A stretch of 15,289 nt of DNA from NCBI GenBank assembly GCA_036401335.1, contig DASWVC010000171.1:1-15289 (forward strand). The letters run 5' to 3'. The first letter of the stretch is position 1, and every line of letters starts with the position of its first letter. Below are positions 1 through 8,289 of the stretch, piece after piece. Made by a program: the position numbers and the translations under genes. The notes below the pieces were generated by a model, which worked only from the letters and a program-made list of their open reading frames with translations, ran no database searches and was not told the origin of the DNA. The DNA comes from DASWVC01 sp036401335. GTDB lineage: Bacteria > Verrucomicrobiota > Verrucomicrobiia > Chthoniobacterales > JAFAMB01.

Positions 1-1320
1 CAGTCCAAAGGGTTTGGCAAATGGGCCACCAGCGGGGGCGAGAACGCAAAATTCGGGCTTTCCACCGCAGACTTGATTGCAGCCAGCTTGTACCTGAAGG
101 CCCAGGGCCTGGGGGAAGCACTGCGGTTGGTCCATTTTCACGTGGGCTCGCAGGTTCCTGACATCGGGGTCATCAAGCGCGCGGTGCGCGAAGGCGCCCG
201 CTTCTTTGCCAAGTTGCACCAAATGGGGCACCCGATGGAGTTCATGGACGTCGGCGGGGGCCTCGGGGTCGACTACGACGGGTCGCGCACCGCTTTTGAC
301 AGTTCCATGAACTACACTCTGCAGGAATACGCGCGGGACGTGGTGTACAACATCATGGATGTTTGCGACTCGGAAAAGGTGCCGCACCCGACGATTGTGA
401 GTGAAAGCGGGCGTGCCATCGTTGCCCACCATTCCGTGTTGGTGGTGGAGGCGTTGGGTGCGATTGAGAAAGGCGTTGCCGATCTTACCCTCGAGGTGCA
501 GCCAACAGATCCGAAAATCCTTCAGGAAATTGTCGAGATCCAAAGGACGCTGACGAAGCAGAACCGGATGGAGAACCTCCACGACGCCCAACAGGTCAAA
601 GAGCAGGCCCAATCCATGTTTGAACTCGGCTTGCTCGACCTCCAGAGCAAAGCGAAAATCGAAACCATCTACTGGCAGATCGCGCTCTCCATCGTCGAAC
701 TCTGCCGTGGCATGCGGTACGTACCGGACGAAGTGAAAGAACTCGAAATCGCGTTGTGCGACCAATACCTCTGTAATTTCTCGGTGCTCCAGTCCCTCCT
801 GGACCACTGGGCTTTGGGTCAGCTGTTTCCTATCATGCCGGTCCACAACCTTGAGGAGCCGCCCGACCGCAACGCCACGTTGGTCGACATCACGTGCGAT
901 TCAGATGGCAAGGTTAGTAAGTTCATCGACCTGCAGGACGTCAAGGAGACTTTGCCCCTGCACCGGATCAAACCCGGTGAGCCCTATTACCTCGGCTTTT
1001 TCCTCATGGGAGCCTACCAGGATATCATGGGCGATTTGCACAATCTGTTTGGGCGCGTCAACGAAATGCACCTCTTTCTCGACGAGCACGAAGAGGCGGG
1101 CTGGTACATTGAGGAAGTCATTCAAGGGAGCACGATCGGCAACGTCCTTTCGTTGACCCAGTGGGATCAGATTGAACTGGTCCGCCGCCTGAAAACGCAC
1201 GTGGACGCCGCCATCAGGTCAGATCGGCTCAAACCGACGGAAGCCATGCGCCTGCTTGATGCCTACGAGCGTGAGTTGGGCGGTTACCCTTACCTGACGC
1301 CTCCCTCCGCCGAGGGGTAA
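1..1320 (+). CDS. speA: Biosynthetic arginine decarboxylase, C-terminal part (5' end outside window)
   Basis: This is a PLP-dependent, fold type III decarboxylase that converts arginine to agmatine, the first step of one route to putrescine. The frame is open from base 1, so the gene starts upstream. The 439 residues seen compare with roughly 630-660 for the family, and the N-terminal region with the PLP lysine is missing. Visible family marks, in order, are HFHVGSQ, the phosphate-binding glycine run VGGGLGVDYDG, SESGRAIVAHH, the ITCDSDGK segment that carries the active-site Cys, and GAYQDIMGDLHNLFG, which is typical of SpeA rather than of ornithine or diaminopimelate decarboxylases. The end is intact, with a TAA stop. 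It faces the cupin gene convergently. The 262 bases between them show no gene and no convincing T-tailed terminator. Confidence 0.95.
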   Translation, partial: QSKGFGKWATSGGENAKFGLSTADLIAASLYLKAQGLGEALRLVHFHVGSQVPDIGVIKRAVREGARFFAKLHQMGHPMEFMDVGGGLGVDYDGSRTAFDSSMNYTLQEYARDVVYNIMDVCDSEKVPHPTIVSESGRAIVAHHSVLVVEALGAIEKGVADLTLEVQPTDPKILQEIVEIQRTLTKQNRMENLHDAQQVKEQAQSMFELGLLDLQSKAKIETIYWQIALSIVELCRGMRYVPDEVKELEIALCDQYLCNFSVLQSLLDHWALGQLFPIMPVHNLEEPPDRNATLVDITCDSDGKVSKFIDLQDVKETLPLHRIKPGEPYYLGFFLMGAYQDIMGDLHNLFGRVNEMHLFLDEHEEAGWYIEEVIQGSTIGNVLSLTQWDQIELVRRLKTHVDAAIRSDRLKPTEAMRLLDAYERELGGYPYLTPPSAEG

Positions 1321-1582
1321 CAAGGCCGGGATCGGTCGAAGGCAGTGTCGGGGTATCGGCGTGACCGGGTGGCGTGAAGCAAAGGCCACAAACCGAAAAA
1401 CCGAGCCATGCCACGGCTGGTTTCAAAGGCATGATTGGCCCTTCTTCCCTGGGTCTGCCATTGACGGCATCCTTTCATTATTCGGCTTGTGGCATTGTTG
1501 GTGCCGTGCCTCACCCCGCGATCGGCCGCCGGAGCCACCAACCCCCGCCCATTGCCGGCACCCAAAGTCGCTCACCGCGCCA

Positions 1583-2083
1583 TCATTCCTCGCCGGAAAA
1601 ATAGTCGATCTCCTGCATGACAAACGTCTTGCGCTGCGGTTTAGCGCCGTATTTGGCAGAATCCGGGTACTCAGTCAGATCGGCCGGTGAGTGGTCCGCG
1701 ACCACGTGATAGAGCAGATCCTCCGTTTCCGAGGTGTTCCGGAGTTGGTGTGCTTCGCCGGGGGCATGCAGGAGGCAATCTCCAGGGCCAACCGGAAAGC
1801 GGCCCTCCGGGGTGCGCACCTCGCCTTGTCCGGCAACGACGAGGTAAAGCTCCCATTGCGCGGAGTGGGCGTGGTAGGGCCAATTGATCGCTCCGGGTGG
1901 GACGCGCACTTGCTCCAGGTCAAACGGATGGCCGCCGCCGAAGGTGCCCACGTCCTTCTTACCCCCTAGCGCCAGGGAAACAGGTTTGCGAAACACGCAA
2001 AACTTGCCTTTGGGCGAACGTTGCTCGGTCCAGGAAAGGTCGTTCAGGTTCGTGCGGTGCATGGGCGTAAGTGTTTTTGTCAC
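1583..2083 (-). CDS. Small cupin-domain protein
   Basis: This is a single-domain cupin of about 159-166 residues, probably a cytosolic metal-binding barrel. Cupin motif 1 is seen as HAHSAQWELYLVVAGQGEV (two His and a Glu as metal ligands), and motif 2 as GDCLLHAPGEAHQLRN with its His. The N-terminal WTEQRSPKGKF segment recurs in cupins of unknown substrate, so no reaction can be assigned. The coordinates use a GTG start at 2083. An ATG at 2062, giving a start MHRTNLNDLSW, fits the domain at least as well, and neither start has a clear ribosome binding site. It lies 76 bases downstream of the penicillin-binding protein gene on the same strand and may be read from that operon or from its own promoter. 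Confidence 0.85.
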   Translation of the reverse strand: MTKTLTPMHRTNLNDLSWTEQRSPKGKFCVFRKPVSLALGGKKDVGTFGGGHPFDLEQVRVPPGAINWPYHAHSAQWELYLVVAGQGEVRTPEGRFPVGPGDCLLHAPGEAHQLRNTSETEDLLYHVVADHSPADLTEYPDSAKYGAKPQRKTFVMQEIDYFSGEE

Positions 2084-2159
2084 CGATCCGCGAGATTTTC
2101 CAGTAGAAGGTGAGCGTTCCGGCAGGCACCTAGTTGCTCAGCCTTTGCCCGCCGCGCCA

Positions 2160-4295
2160 TCACCCGCCAAATAGGTGCTGAAAACTTCGGAACACCCGTT
2201 TGGCGAGGGTATCCCGGTCTTCCGCCGCGGGCTCCGGGCGGGTCGGCCGCGGAACGTCCACATGCGTCGGGCAGGACCGCTGGGGGTACATCGACTGCGG
2301 CAGCATCACGTCGTACGCCGTTCCGGCCGTTTCACAGGCCGATGTGGCCAGTTCGTTCGATACCGCACAGACTTTGGCGCGCACCAACGGCTCCGGAGGT
2401 GCAAACTCACCGTCGGGGTACTTCTGGCGGGACGCTTTCTCGATCACTTTGACCCAGATCGGCAACGCAAGCGTCGCACCGTACCCGCGTGCCTGGATGG
2501 TTTCCGGCTTGTCAAAGCCCACCCACACGCCACACGTCAGGGAATTCGTAAATCCCAGGAACCACGCATCCTTGTAATCGTCGGTGGTTCCGGTCTTGCC
2601 GGCTGCATAACGTTCCAGGCCCAGACTTTTGGCCGACGCAGCGGTGCCACGTTCAATCACCCCGCGCAACGTTTGGGCAACCATCCACGCCACCGCGGGC
2701 GTCAAGACCTGCTGCTGCGCCGGATGGGCCTGATAAAGGATCTTGCCGTCCACGTCGTCAATCCGTTCCACCAGGTAAGGCTCGCGCCGGACGCCCCGGG
2801 CGGCCATCGCGCCGTACGCGGCGGTTACCTCGCGAAGGTTCGATTCGAAGGCCCCAAGGTAAGTGGACGGCACTTTGGGAATGTCCGGCGCGAATTTCGC
2901 CGCCAAGCCTAAGGCCCGGACCCGGTCCAACGTGGCCAATTCACCGACGCGAACCGTCATGGTGTTACGCGAAAAAATCAGACCATCACGGGCTGGCCGC
3001 ATGCCGCCGAAATTGCGATCGGAGTTGGCCGGGCTCCAATCGGGCGCTTCGGCGATTTCACCGCGGCCGATTGGCCCATCGTTGATGCTTGCCCCCGGCA
3101 TCATTCCCCGGGCATAGGCTGCCGCGTACACGAAGGGTTTGAACGTGGAACCCACCTGACGGTTGGCCTGGAGCGCCCGGTTGTACTTGCTTTCCTTGTA
3201 ATCGCGACCCCCCACCAGCGCGCGTACCGCGCCCGACCGGTTGTCCATGGCCAGCGCGGCCCCTTGCAGGTAGTTCGTAAATGCATCCGGCTCATGCGGC
3301 TGCGCCGCAAATTGTGCTTTGGTCGGGTGCGGGTAACCCGGCTTGCTTTCCACCTGCTTCAACGTCGTCTCGACCGCTTCCTCCGTCGCGGCCTGCAGGG
3401 CAGGGTCAAGGGTCGTGTAGATCCGAAGGCCGCCGCCATCAATCTGGTCCTGGCTCATCAAGCCTTGCAGCTCCCGGTAAAGCGCGTCCATCGCATAGTT
3501 TTGCTGCGGCGCGACCGCGCGCCGATTCGCCAGGTGAAGGGGCATTTCCCTGGACTGCTGCGCATCGGCCGGCAAAATCATCTTCAGTTCGACCATGCGC
3601 TCCAGGACCTCATTGCGTTGCGCAGTGGCGCCGGTCGGGTTGTGCAAAGGCGAATAGCGGTTAGGGCTGCGGATCAACCCGGCCAGCAACGCCGCTTCAG
3701 GCAACGTCAATTCTCCGGAAGTCTTGCCGAAATAAGCCTGGGCAGCCGTCTCCAGGCCGTAATAGCCCGACCCGAAGTAAATGCGGTTCAGGTAAAATCC
3801 CAGGATTTGTTCCTTGTTGTAGGCCCGTTCGATGCGGACGGCCACGAATGCCTCCAAAATCTTTCGGCTCAGGTTACGTCCACCCAGGGGAAAACTGTTC
3901 CGAGCCAACTGTTGGGTGATCGTGCTGGCGCCTTCACGCACCGACAAATGGGTGAGGTTGCGGACCAACGCCCGCCCGATGCCCACAACGTCAACGCCAT
4001 GGTGCTGATAGAACCGGGCGTCTTCCCGGGCCAGCAGCGCCTCTTTGAACCAGGGCGACACCTTGCCGGGATCAACCAGAACGCGGTTCTCCCCGTAGAG
4101 CCGGGTGTAGAGATTGCCATCCATGTCGAAAATCCAGGATCGCTCCGGGATGCGGCCAACGTCTCTCAAATCAAAGCGCAGGGACCAGAACAGGAAGCAG
4201 CAGAAAACAACGGCGAGGCTGAGAAGCCCGACCAGAGCGGACCCGAACAACCAGGGCCGTATGCGTGCCACCCGCGGATGAATGGGTTTAGACAT
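2160..4295 (-). CDS. Class A (bifunctional) penicillin-binding protein, PBP1A family
   Basis: This 711-residue inner-membrane enzyme polymerises glycan strands and cross-links peptidoglycan. There is a short cytoplasmic head, one membrane anchor at about residues 14-38, and then a glycosyltransferase family 51 domain (about 60-240). The GT51 motifs are EDARFYQHHGVD (catalytic Glu91), GASTITQQLARN, RKILEAFVAVRIER and PEAALLAGLIRSPNRYSP. The transpeptidase domain (about 345-620) has STFK with nucleophile Ser383, SRN at 442-444 and KTGT at 567-570, so both activities look intact. A C-terminal tail has three Cys (643, 654, 675) and a proline-rich stretch. The ATG lies only 5 bases after the trmD stop codon, so the two are almost certainly one transcript. 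Length and motif order are normal for the family. Confidence 0.95.
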   Translation of the reverse strand: MSKPIHPRVARIRPWLFGSALVGLLSLAVVFCCFLFWSLRFDLRDVGRIPERSWIFDMDGNLYTRLYGENRVLVDPGKVSPWFKEALLAREDARFYQHHGVDVVGIGRALVRNLTHLSVREGASTITQQLARNSFPLGGRNLSRKILEAFVAVRIERAYNKEQILGFYLNRIYFGSGYYGLETAAQAYFGKTSGELTLPEAALLAGLIRSPNRYSPLHNPTGATAQRNEVLERMVELKMILPADAQQSREMPLHLANRRAVAPQQNYAMDALYRELQGLMSQDQIDGGGLRIYTTLDPALQAATEEAVETTLKQVESKPGYPHPTKAQFAAQPHEPDAFTNYLQGAALAMDNRSGAVRALVGGRDYKESKYNRALQANRQVGSTFKPFVYAAAYARGMMPGASINDGPIGRGEIAEAPDWSPANSDRNFGGMRPARDGLIFSRNTMTVRVGELATLDRVRALGLAAKFAPDIPKVPSTYLGAFESNLREVTAAYGAMAARGVRREPYLVERIDDVDGKILYQAHPAQQQVLTPAVAWMVAQTLRGVIERGTAASAKSLGLERYAAGKTGTTDDYKDAWFLGFTNSLTCGVWVGFDKPETIQARGYGATLALPIWVKVIEKASRQKYPDGEFAPPEPLVRAKVCAVSNELATSACETAGTAYDVMLPQSMYPQRSCPTHVDVPRPTRPEPAAEDRDTLAKRVFRSFQHLFGG

Positions 4296-4300
4296 GATTT

Positions 4301-4996
4301 TCAGTCGATCCCCACTTCAGCGCTTCCACCGAGCAAATCAGGCCTCTGTTCACGGGTTCTACGGACGGCTTCCGCCTGCCGCCAGCGGCGAATTGCCTCG
4401 TGGTTCCCCGACAACAGGATCTCTGGCACCCGCCAGCCGGCGAATTCTGCCGGCCGGGTGTATTGCGGGTACTCCAAAAGATTGTCGGAGAACGATTCCT
4501 CCAAGGCGGATTCGCCGTCGCCAAGCACTCCCGGGACCAATCGGCAAACCGCGTCCACAATCACCGCAGCCGCGAGTGCGCCATTGGTCAAAACGTAATC
4601 GCCAATTGAGAGTTCATCATCCACCAACTTTTCCGCCACCCGGTGGTCAACTCCCTCGTAATGTCCGCAGACGAAAATCAAATGGGTTTTATTCGCCAGA
4701 AACCGTGCTGCCGCTTGGTTAAACGGCCGCCCGGACGCCGACATGAGGATCGCGTAAGAATCCGGCCGGCGCAGGGCGGAGAGCGCGTGGTAAACGGGTT
4801 CCACCTTCATCACCATGCCCGGTCCACCCCCATACGGCGGTTCGTCGGTCACACGGTGAGCACCGGCCGCCCAAGCCCGTAAATTGTGACACCGCACGGA
4901 CACCAACCGGTTTTCCTGCGCTTTGCCCAGAATGCTTTCCCGGAACACCCCGTCAATCAACCCGGGAAAAAGGGTAAGTACCTCAACGTCCAACAA
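4301..4996 (-). CDS. trmD: tRNA (guanine-N1-)-methyltransferase
   Basis: TrmD is a SPOUT-fold knotted dimer that uses S-adenosylmethionine to make m1G at position 37 of tRNAs with G36-G37 (Pro, some Leu and Arg), which prevents +1 frameshifting. Seen here are DVEVLTLFPG at the start, DEPPYGGGPGM, the knot segments FVCGHYEGVDHRV and LSIGDYVLTNGALAA, then YPQYTRP and LLSGNHEAIRRWR. Arg152 matches the catalytic Arg154 of the E. coli enzyme, but the general-base Asp169 is replaced by Glu167 (sequence EESF). The frame has no ATG near its start. Two adjacent TTG codons (4996 and 4993) are candidates, and the second gives the usual short N-terminus. It follows tRNA-Pro(UGG) by 21 bases and precedes the PBP gene by 5. 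The common rpsP-rimM-rplS neighbours are absent. Confidence 0.95.
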   Translation of the reverse strand: MLDVEVLTLFPGLIDGVFRESILGKAQENRLVSVRCHNLRAWAAGAHRVTDEPPYGGGPGMVMKVEPVYHALSALRRPDSYAILMSASGRPFNQAAARFLANKTHLIFVCGHYEGVDHRVAEKLVDDELSIGDYVLTNGALAAAVIVDAVCRLVPGVLGDGESALEESFSDNLLEYPQYTRPAEFAGWRVPEILLSGNHEAIRRWRQAEAVRRTREQRPDLLGGSAEVGID

Positions 4997-5017
4997 GCGG
5001 TTTATGGTCCATGACGG

Positions 5018-5094
<77 letters not shown>

Positions 5095-5112
5095 AAAGCT
5101 TCACGAGCCCCT

Positions 5113-5141
5113 ACCATACCCCAGCTATGCGATTTGACGAA
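5113..5141 (-). promoter_or_regulatory. Possible promoter of the tRNA-Pro/trmD/PBP transcript
   Basis: On the minus strand a -10-like TATGGT (5113-5118) lies 18 bases before the tRNA 5' end. A 17-base spacer separates it from a weak -35 candidate, TTCGTC (5136-5141). The -10 matches the consensus at four of six bases, but the -35 is poor. It is placed by position and spacing only. Confidence 0.3.
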
Positions 5142-5212
5142 TGGTTTTTCCAGGTAAACCCAGGCCGGCACAAACGCTTGCATCCGCTTGCAGGTTGCCC
5201 GTTTAGTAAGGG

Positions 5213-5734
5213 ATGCCCGCCGAGTACGTCATCGTGTCTGCCTCACGAAAGCCGAAAAGCCGGAGCCGGCTCATGGCCGCTTTCCTGCTGGAATACTACC
5301 GGGCTCAGCGGCTCGAGGCGGCGCTGCTCGACCTTCGAGACGTAACCCTGCCTTTCTGCGACGGCGACGCGGCTTACGGCCATCCGGAATCAGTCCGGTG
5401 CACTGCGTTTCTGGCGGAGGCCCGCGTCATCATCGTGGCGACGCCGGTGTACAACTACGACGTTAATGCCGCCGTCAAAAACCTGGTGGAACTGACTGGC
5501 CGATCCTGGGAAAACAAAGTTGTCGGTTTTGTCTGCGCCGCGGGCGGGCTTGGCAGTTACATGGCGGTGATGTCCTTCGCCAACAGCCTCATGCTCGATT
5601 TCCGCTGCCTTGTCATCCCGCGCTTTGTTTATGCGACCAGTGATGACTTTCAGGATGACCGGATCAGCGCGGAAAAGATCAAGCAGCGGCTGGCGGAACT
5701 CGGGGAAGCATCCGTGCTGGTCCGTTACGGTTAA
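5213..5734 (+). CDS. NAD(P)H-dependent FMN reductase-like flavoprotein
   Basis: This 173-residue, single-domain flavodoxin-like protein belongs to the FMN_red superfamily. Such enzymes bind FMN and pass electrons from NAD(P)H to quinones, chromate, azo compounds or free flavin; the substrate here cannot be told. The phosphate-binding loop after strand 1 is VSASRKPKSRSRLM. The second FMN contact is TPVYNYDVNAAVKNLVEL, the usual TPxYN...LKN motif, and CAAGGLGSYMA follows. There is an in-frame TAA just two codons before the ATG at 5213, so the start is well fixed. The GGG run that could serve as ribosome binding site abuts the ATG with no spacer, so initiation may be weak or unusual. It diverges from the tRNA/trmD block. 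Confidence 0.85.
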   Translation: MPAEYVIVSASRKPKSRSRLMAAFLLEYYRAQRLEAALLDLRDVTLPFCDGDAAYGHPESVRCTAFLAEARVIIVATPVYNYDVNAAVKNLVELTGRSWENKVVGFVCAAGGLGSYMAVMSFANSLMLDFRCLVIPRFVYATSDDFQDDRISAEKIKQRLAELGEASVLVRYG

Positions 5735-5838
5735 CGCACAACGCGCAGATTTAGAGCGGAGTGGGCGCTCTCGGAGCTGGAACCGAAGCCTTCTTCGCTC
5801 CTCTGCCGGCGAAAGGTATCGCTTTTGCGATGGGATGC

Positions 5839-5868
5839 TTGACATTCGGTCAGCGGCCGGGAGATGAT
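5839..5868 (+). promoter_or_regulatory. Candidate promoter for the polyol ABC operon
   Basis: A perfect -35 hexamer TTGACA (5839-5844) is followed after 18 bases by GATGAT (5863-5868), which matches TATAAT at four of six positions. It sits about 75 bases upstream of the binding-protein ATG, in the 209-base gap after the reductase gene. No operator repeat is evident. Confidence 0.4.
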
Positions 5869-5943
5869 CCTCCCGTACCGCTCGCGTCCTCCCTCTCAAA
5901 CCCGTCTGATCGACGCGCCCGGCAGCTCCTCACAGGTATACCT

Positions 5944-7257
5944 ATGCTGAAACGCTTAATCATTCCGGTTTGCGCGCTCCTTTGTACATGCGTCGCAGGC
6001 TGGTCCCAACAGAAAACGGTGACCATCGCAACCGTCAATAACCCCGCGATGATCGAGTTGAAAAAACTGGCCCCGAAGTTCGAGGCCGCCAACCCTGACA
6101 TCCGGCTTAATTGGGTCGTGGTCGAGGAAAACATCCTGCGTCAGCGGGTCACGACCGACGTTTCCACCGGCAGCGGCCAGTTCGACCTTGTGTTCATCGG
6201 GTTGTACGAGACGCCGATCTTCGCCAAGCGCGGCTGGCTGAAGGAAATTACCAACATTCCGGCGGAATACGACGTCAATGATGTTTTTCAGTCCATCCGT
6301 GACGGCCTTTCTTACAAGGGCAAGCTTTATGCCCTGCCGTTTTATGGGGAGAGCTCGATCTTGATGTACCGCAAAGACCTCATGGACGAAAAAGGTCTTA
6401 AAATGCCCGATCAGCCGACCTACGATGACATCCGGAAATTTGCCGACGCCATGACCGACAAGTCCAAGGGAGTGTATGGCATCACCCTGCGCGGGAAACC
6501 GGGCTGGGGGGAGAACATGGCGTTTGTTGACACCCTTATTAACACGTTTGGCGGGTCTTGGTTCGACATGAAGTGGCATCCCACGATCGACAGTCCCGAG
6601 TGGAAAAAAGCCATCAACTACTACGTCGACCTGATGAAAGCCGACGGCCCGCCCGGAGCCAGTGCCAACGGCTTCAATGAGAACCTGACCCTGTTTGCCA
6701 GCGGCAAGGCAGCCCTTTGGATCGACGCCACGTCCGGTGCCGGCCCGCTGTACGACAAGGCCCAGTCGCAGGTTTCTGATAAGGTTGCCTTTGCGAACGC
6801 CCCCATCGCCGTCACGCCCAACGGCTCCCACTGGCTCTGGAGTTGGGCGTTTGGAATCCCCCAAAAGGCCAAGCAGGCCGCGGCGGCGCAGAAGTTTGCG
6901 GAATGGGCCACCTCGAAAGAGTACATCAAGCTGGCTGCGGAAGATGCCGGCTGGGCCACCGTCCCTCCCGGTACGCGGACCTCAACCTACGAGAATCCCG
7001 AATACCAAAAGGCTGCTCCTTTTGCAGCCGTGACGTTGCACGCCATGCAGACCGCCAACCCGAACCAGCCGACGGCTCAGCCGGTGCCGTACACCGGCAT
7101 CCAATACTGCAGCATACCCGAGTTCCAATCGCTTGGGACGGTGGTAGGCCAGAACATCTCGGGCGCCCTCGCCGGCAAGATGTCGGTTGATCAAGCCCTG
7201 AAAGACAGCCAGGGAGCGGCGGAGCGGTCCGTCAAGCAAGCCGGCTACCTGAAGTAA
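5944..7257 (+). CDS. smoE: ABC transporter extracellular substrate-binding protein, sorbitol/mannitol type
   Basis: This 437-residue periplasmic family 1 binding protein captures its ligand and delivers it to the membrane complex. A signal peptide covers about residues 1-21 (MLKRLIIPVCALLCTCVAGWS). The mature protein closely follows the polyol-binding SmoE/MtlE proteins as I know them: TIATVNN at the start, ENILRQRVTTD, FYGESSILMYR, GKPGWGENMAF, DGPPGASANGFNENL, ALWIDAT, WATVPPGTRTS and PVPYTGIQ. The reading frame is open further upstream, but only the ATG at 5944 gives a signal peptide; an AGG lies 7 bases before it. The two permease genes follow after an intergenic hairpin. A sorbitol, mannitol or related polyol is the inferred ligand; the exact one cannot be read from sequence. 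Confidence 0.9.
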   Translation: MLKRLIIPVCALLCTCVAGWSQQKTVTIATVNNPAMIELKKLAPKFEAANPDIRLNWVVVEENILRQRVTTDVSTGSGQFDLVFIGLYETPIFAKRGWLKEITNIPAEYDVNDVFQSIRDGLSYKGKLYALPFYGESSILMYRKDLMDEKGLKMPDQPTYDDIRKFADAMTDKSKGVYGITLRGKPGWGENMAFVDTLINTFGGSWFDMKWHPTIDSPEWKKAINYYVDLMKADGPPGASANGFNENLTLFASGKAALWIDATSGAGPLYDKAQSQVSDKVAFANAPIAVTPNGSHWLWSWAFGIPQKAKQAAAAQKFAEWATSKEYIKLAAEDAGWATVPPGTRTSTYENPEYQKAAPFAAVTLHAMQTANPNQPTAQPVPYTGIQYCSIPEFQSLGTVVGQNISGALAGKMSVDQALKDSQGAAERSVKQAGYLK

Positions 7258-7281
7258 GGAGCCGTTCACCCCTTAAAACCG

Positions 7282-7344
7282 GGCCGGCGGTCCTACCTTT
7301 CTACCGTGTTTAGAATGAGAAGCCGCCGGCCTTTTCTCTTTTTC
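7282..7344 (+). terminator. Intrinsic terminator or attenuator between smoE and smoF
   Basis: A perfect 9-base-pair GC-only stem, GGCCGGCGG (7282-7290) with CCGCCGGCC (7323-7331), encloses a 32-base loop. It is followed at once by a pyrimidine run, TTTTCTCTTTTTC (7332-7344). It lies 24 bases after the smoE stop and 5 bases before the smoF ATG. Partial termination or 3' end protection here would give more binding protein than permease. The long loop makes it less certain than a compact hairpin. Confidence 0.65.
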
Positions 7345-7349
7345 CTCCG

Positions 7350-8285
7350 ATGAGCATGTCCGCCCAACTCCCGGACGCCCCGGTTGCACCCGTGGTGACG
7401 CCGCACACCCCGCCGCCAGACAAGCCGAGGGGATGGCTGACGTTCCTGATGGTTCCCGCCGTCGGAGCGCTCTTTTTGTGGATGATCGTCCCGCTCGCGA
7501 TGACGATCTACTTCTCGTTCATCCGCTTCAGCCTGCTCAACCCGGACGTGAGCGGGTTTGCCGGCTTTGATAACTACCTGTTCCTTAGTCAGGATTCTTC
7601 CTTTTATCCCGCCCTGGTTAACACGCTCATTATCATCGGATCTGTGCTGTTTATCACCGTGGTGTTCGGGGTGCTGTTGGCCGTGTTGTACGACCGAGAT
7701 TTCTTTGGCAAGAACGTGGCGTCATTGCTGGTCATCGCTCCGTTTTTCGTGATGCCGACGGTTAGCGCGCTTGTCTGGAAAAACATGATCATGCACCCGG
7801 TGTACGGCCTGCTCGCCCTGGGCATGCGGGCGCTGGGGTTGCCGGCCATCGACTGGTTCGGGCAGTACCCGCTGCTGGCCGTCATCATCATCATTGCCTG
7901 GGAATGGCTGCCCTTCGCCTTTCTCATCCTTTTCACCTCGATCAAGTCGCTCGACGCGGAGCAGAAAGAGGCTGCCGCGATCGACGGAGCCAACCCGTTC
8001 CAGATGTTCTTTGCGATCACCTTGCCCCACCTCCAGCGGTCCATTGGGGTGGTCGTGATGATCGAAACCATTTTTCTGCTGTCAATCTTTGCCGAGATCT
8101 ACACGACCACGTCCGGCGGCCCCGGCCATTCCACCACGAACCTTGCTTACCTGGTCTACTCGCTGGGGCTGCAGCAGTTCGACGTCGGCATTGCCTCGGC
8201 CGGTGGCATTCTGGCGGTGATCATGGCCAACGTGGTCGCATTCTTCCTCGTGCGCATGATGGCGCAGAACCTGAAAGGCCGGTAA
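7350..8285 (+). CDS. smoF: Polyol/sugar ABC transporter permease 1 (SmoF/MtlF type)
   Basis: This 311-residue inner-membrane subunit is of the MalF-like binding-protein-dependent transport family. A proline-rich cytoplasmic N-terminus (about 30 residues) precedes six predicted membrane segments, beginning FLMVPAVGALFLWMIVPLAM. The EAA loop that docks on the ATPase is EQKEAAAIDGANPFQMFFAI, with the conserved EAAxxDGA...G/N pattern. The conserved late segment SGGPGHSTTNLAYLVY is also typical. Two ATGs, at 7350 and 7356, are possible starts and no good ribosome binding site precedes either. The stop is 4 bases before the smoG ATG, so the two permeases are translated together. The nearest relatives by pattern are sorbitol/mannitol importers. 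Confidence 0.9.
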   Translation: MSMSAQLPDAPVAPVVTPHTPPPDKPRGWLTFLMVPAVGALFLWMIVPLAMTIYFSFIRFSLLNPDVSGFAGFDNYLFLSQDSSFYPALVNTLIIIGSVLFITVVFGVLLAVLYDRDFFGKNVASLLVIAPFFVMPTVSALVWKNMIMHPVYGLLALGMRALGLPAIDWFGQYPLLAVIIIIAWEWLPFAFLILFTSIKSLDAEQKEAAAIDGANPFQMFFAITLPHLQRSIGVVVMIETIFLLSIFAEIYTTTSGGPGHSTTNLAYLVYSLGLQQFDVGIASAGGILAVIMANVVAFFLVRMMAQNLKGR

Positions 8286-8289
8286 ACCC

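Noticed and set aside
1321..1582. Short overlapping frames on both strands between speA and the cupin gene
   Set aside because: They are Arg/Pro/His-rich with no recognised motif, typical of non-coding GC-rich DNA.
3264..4598. A 444-codon plus-strand frame antisense to the PBP and trmD genes
   Set aside because: It is the mirror of high-GC coding sequence, has no domain or coherent composition, and the minus-strand genes beneath it are certain.
5761..5943. Longer N-terminus for the binding protein
   Set aside because: The added residues have no family match and would bury the signal peptide; a good -35 element lies inside this stretch.
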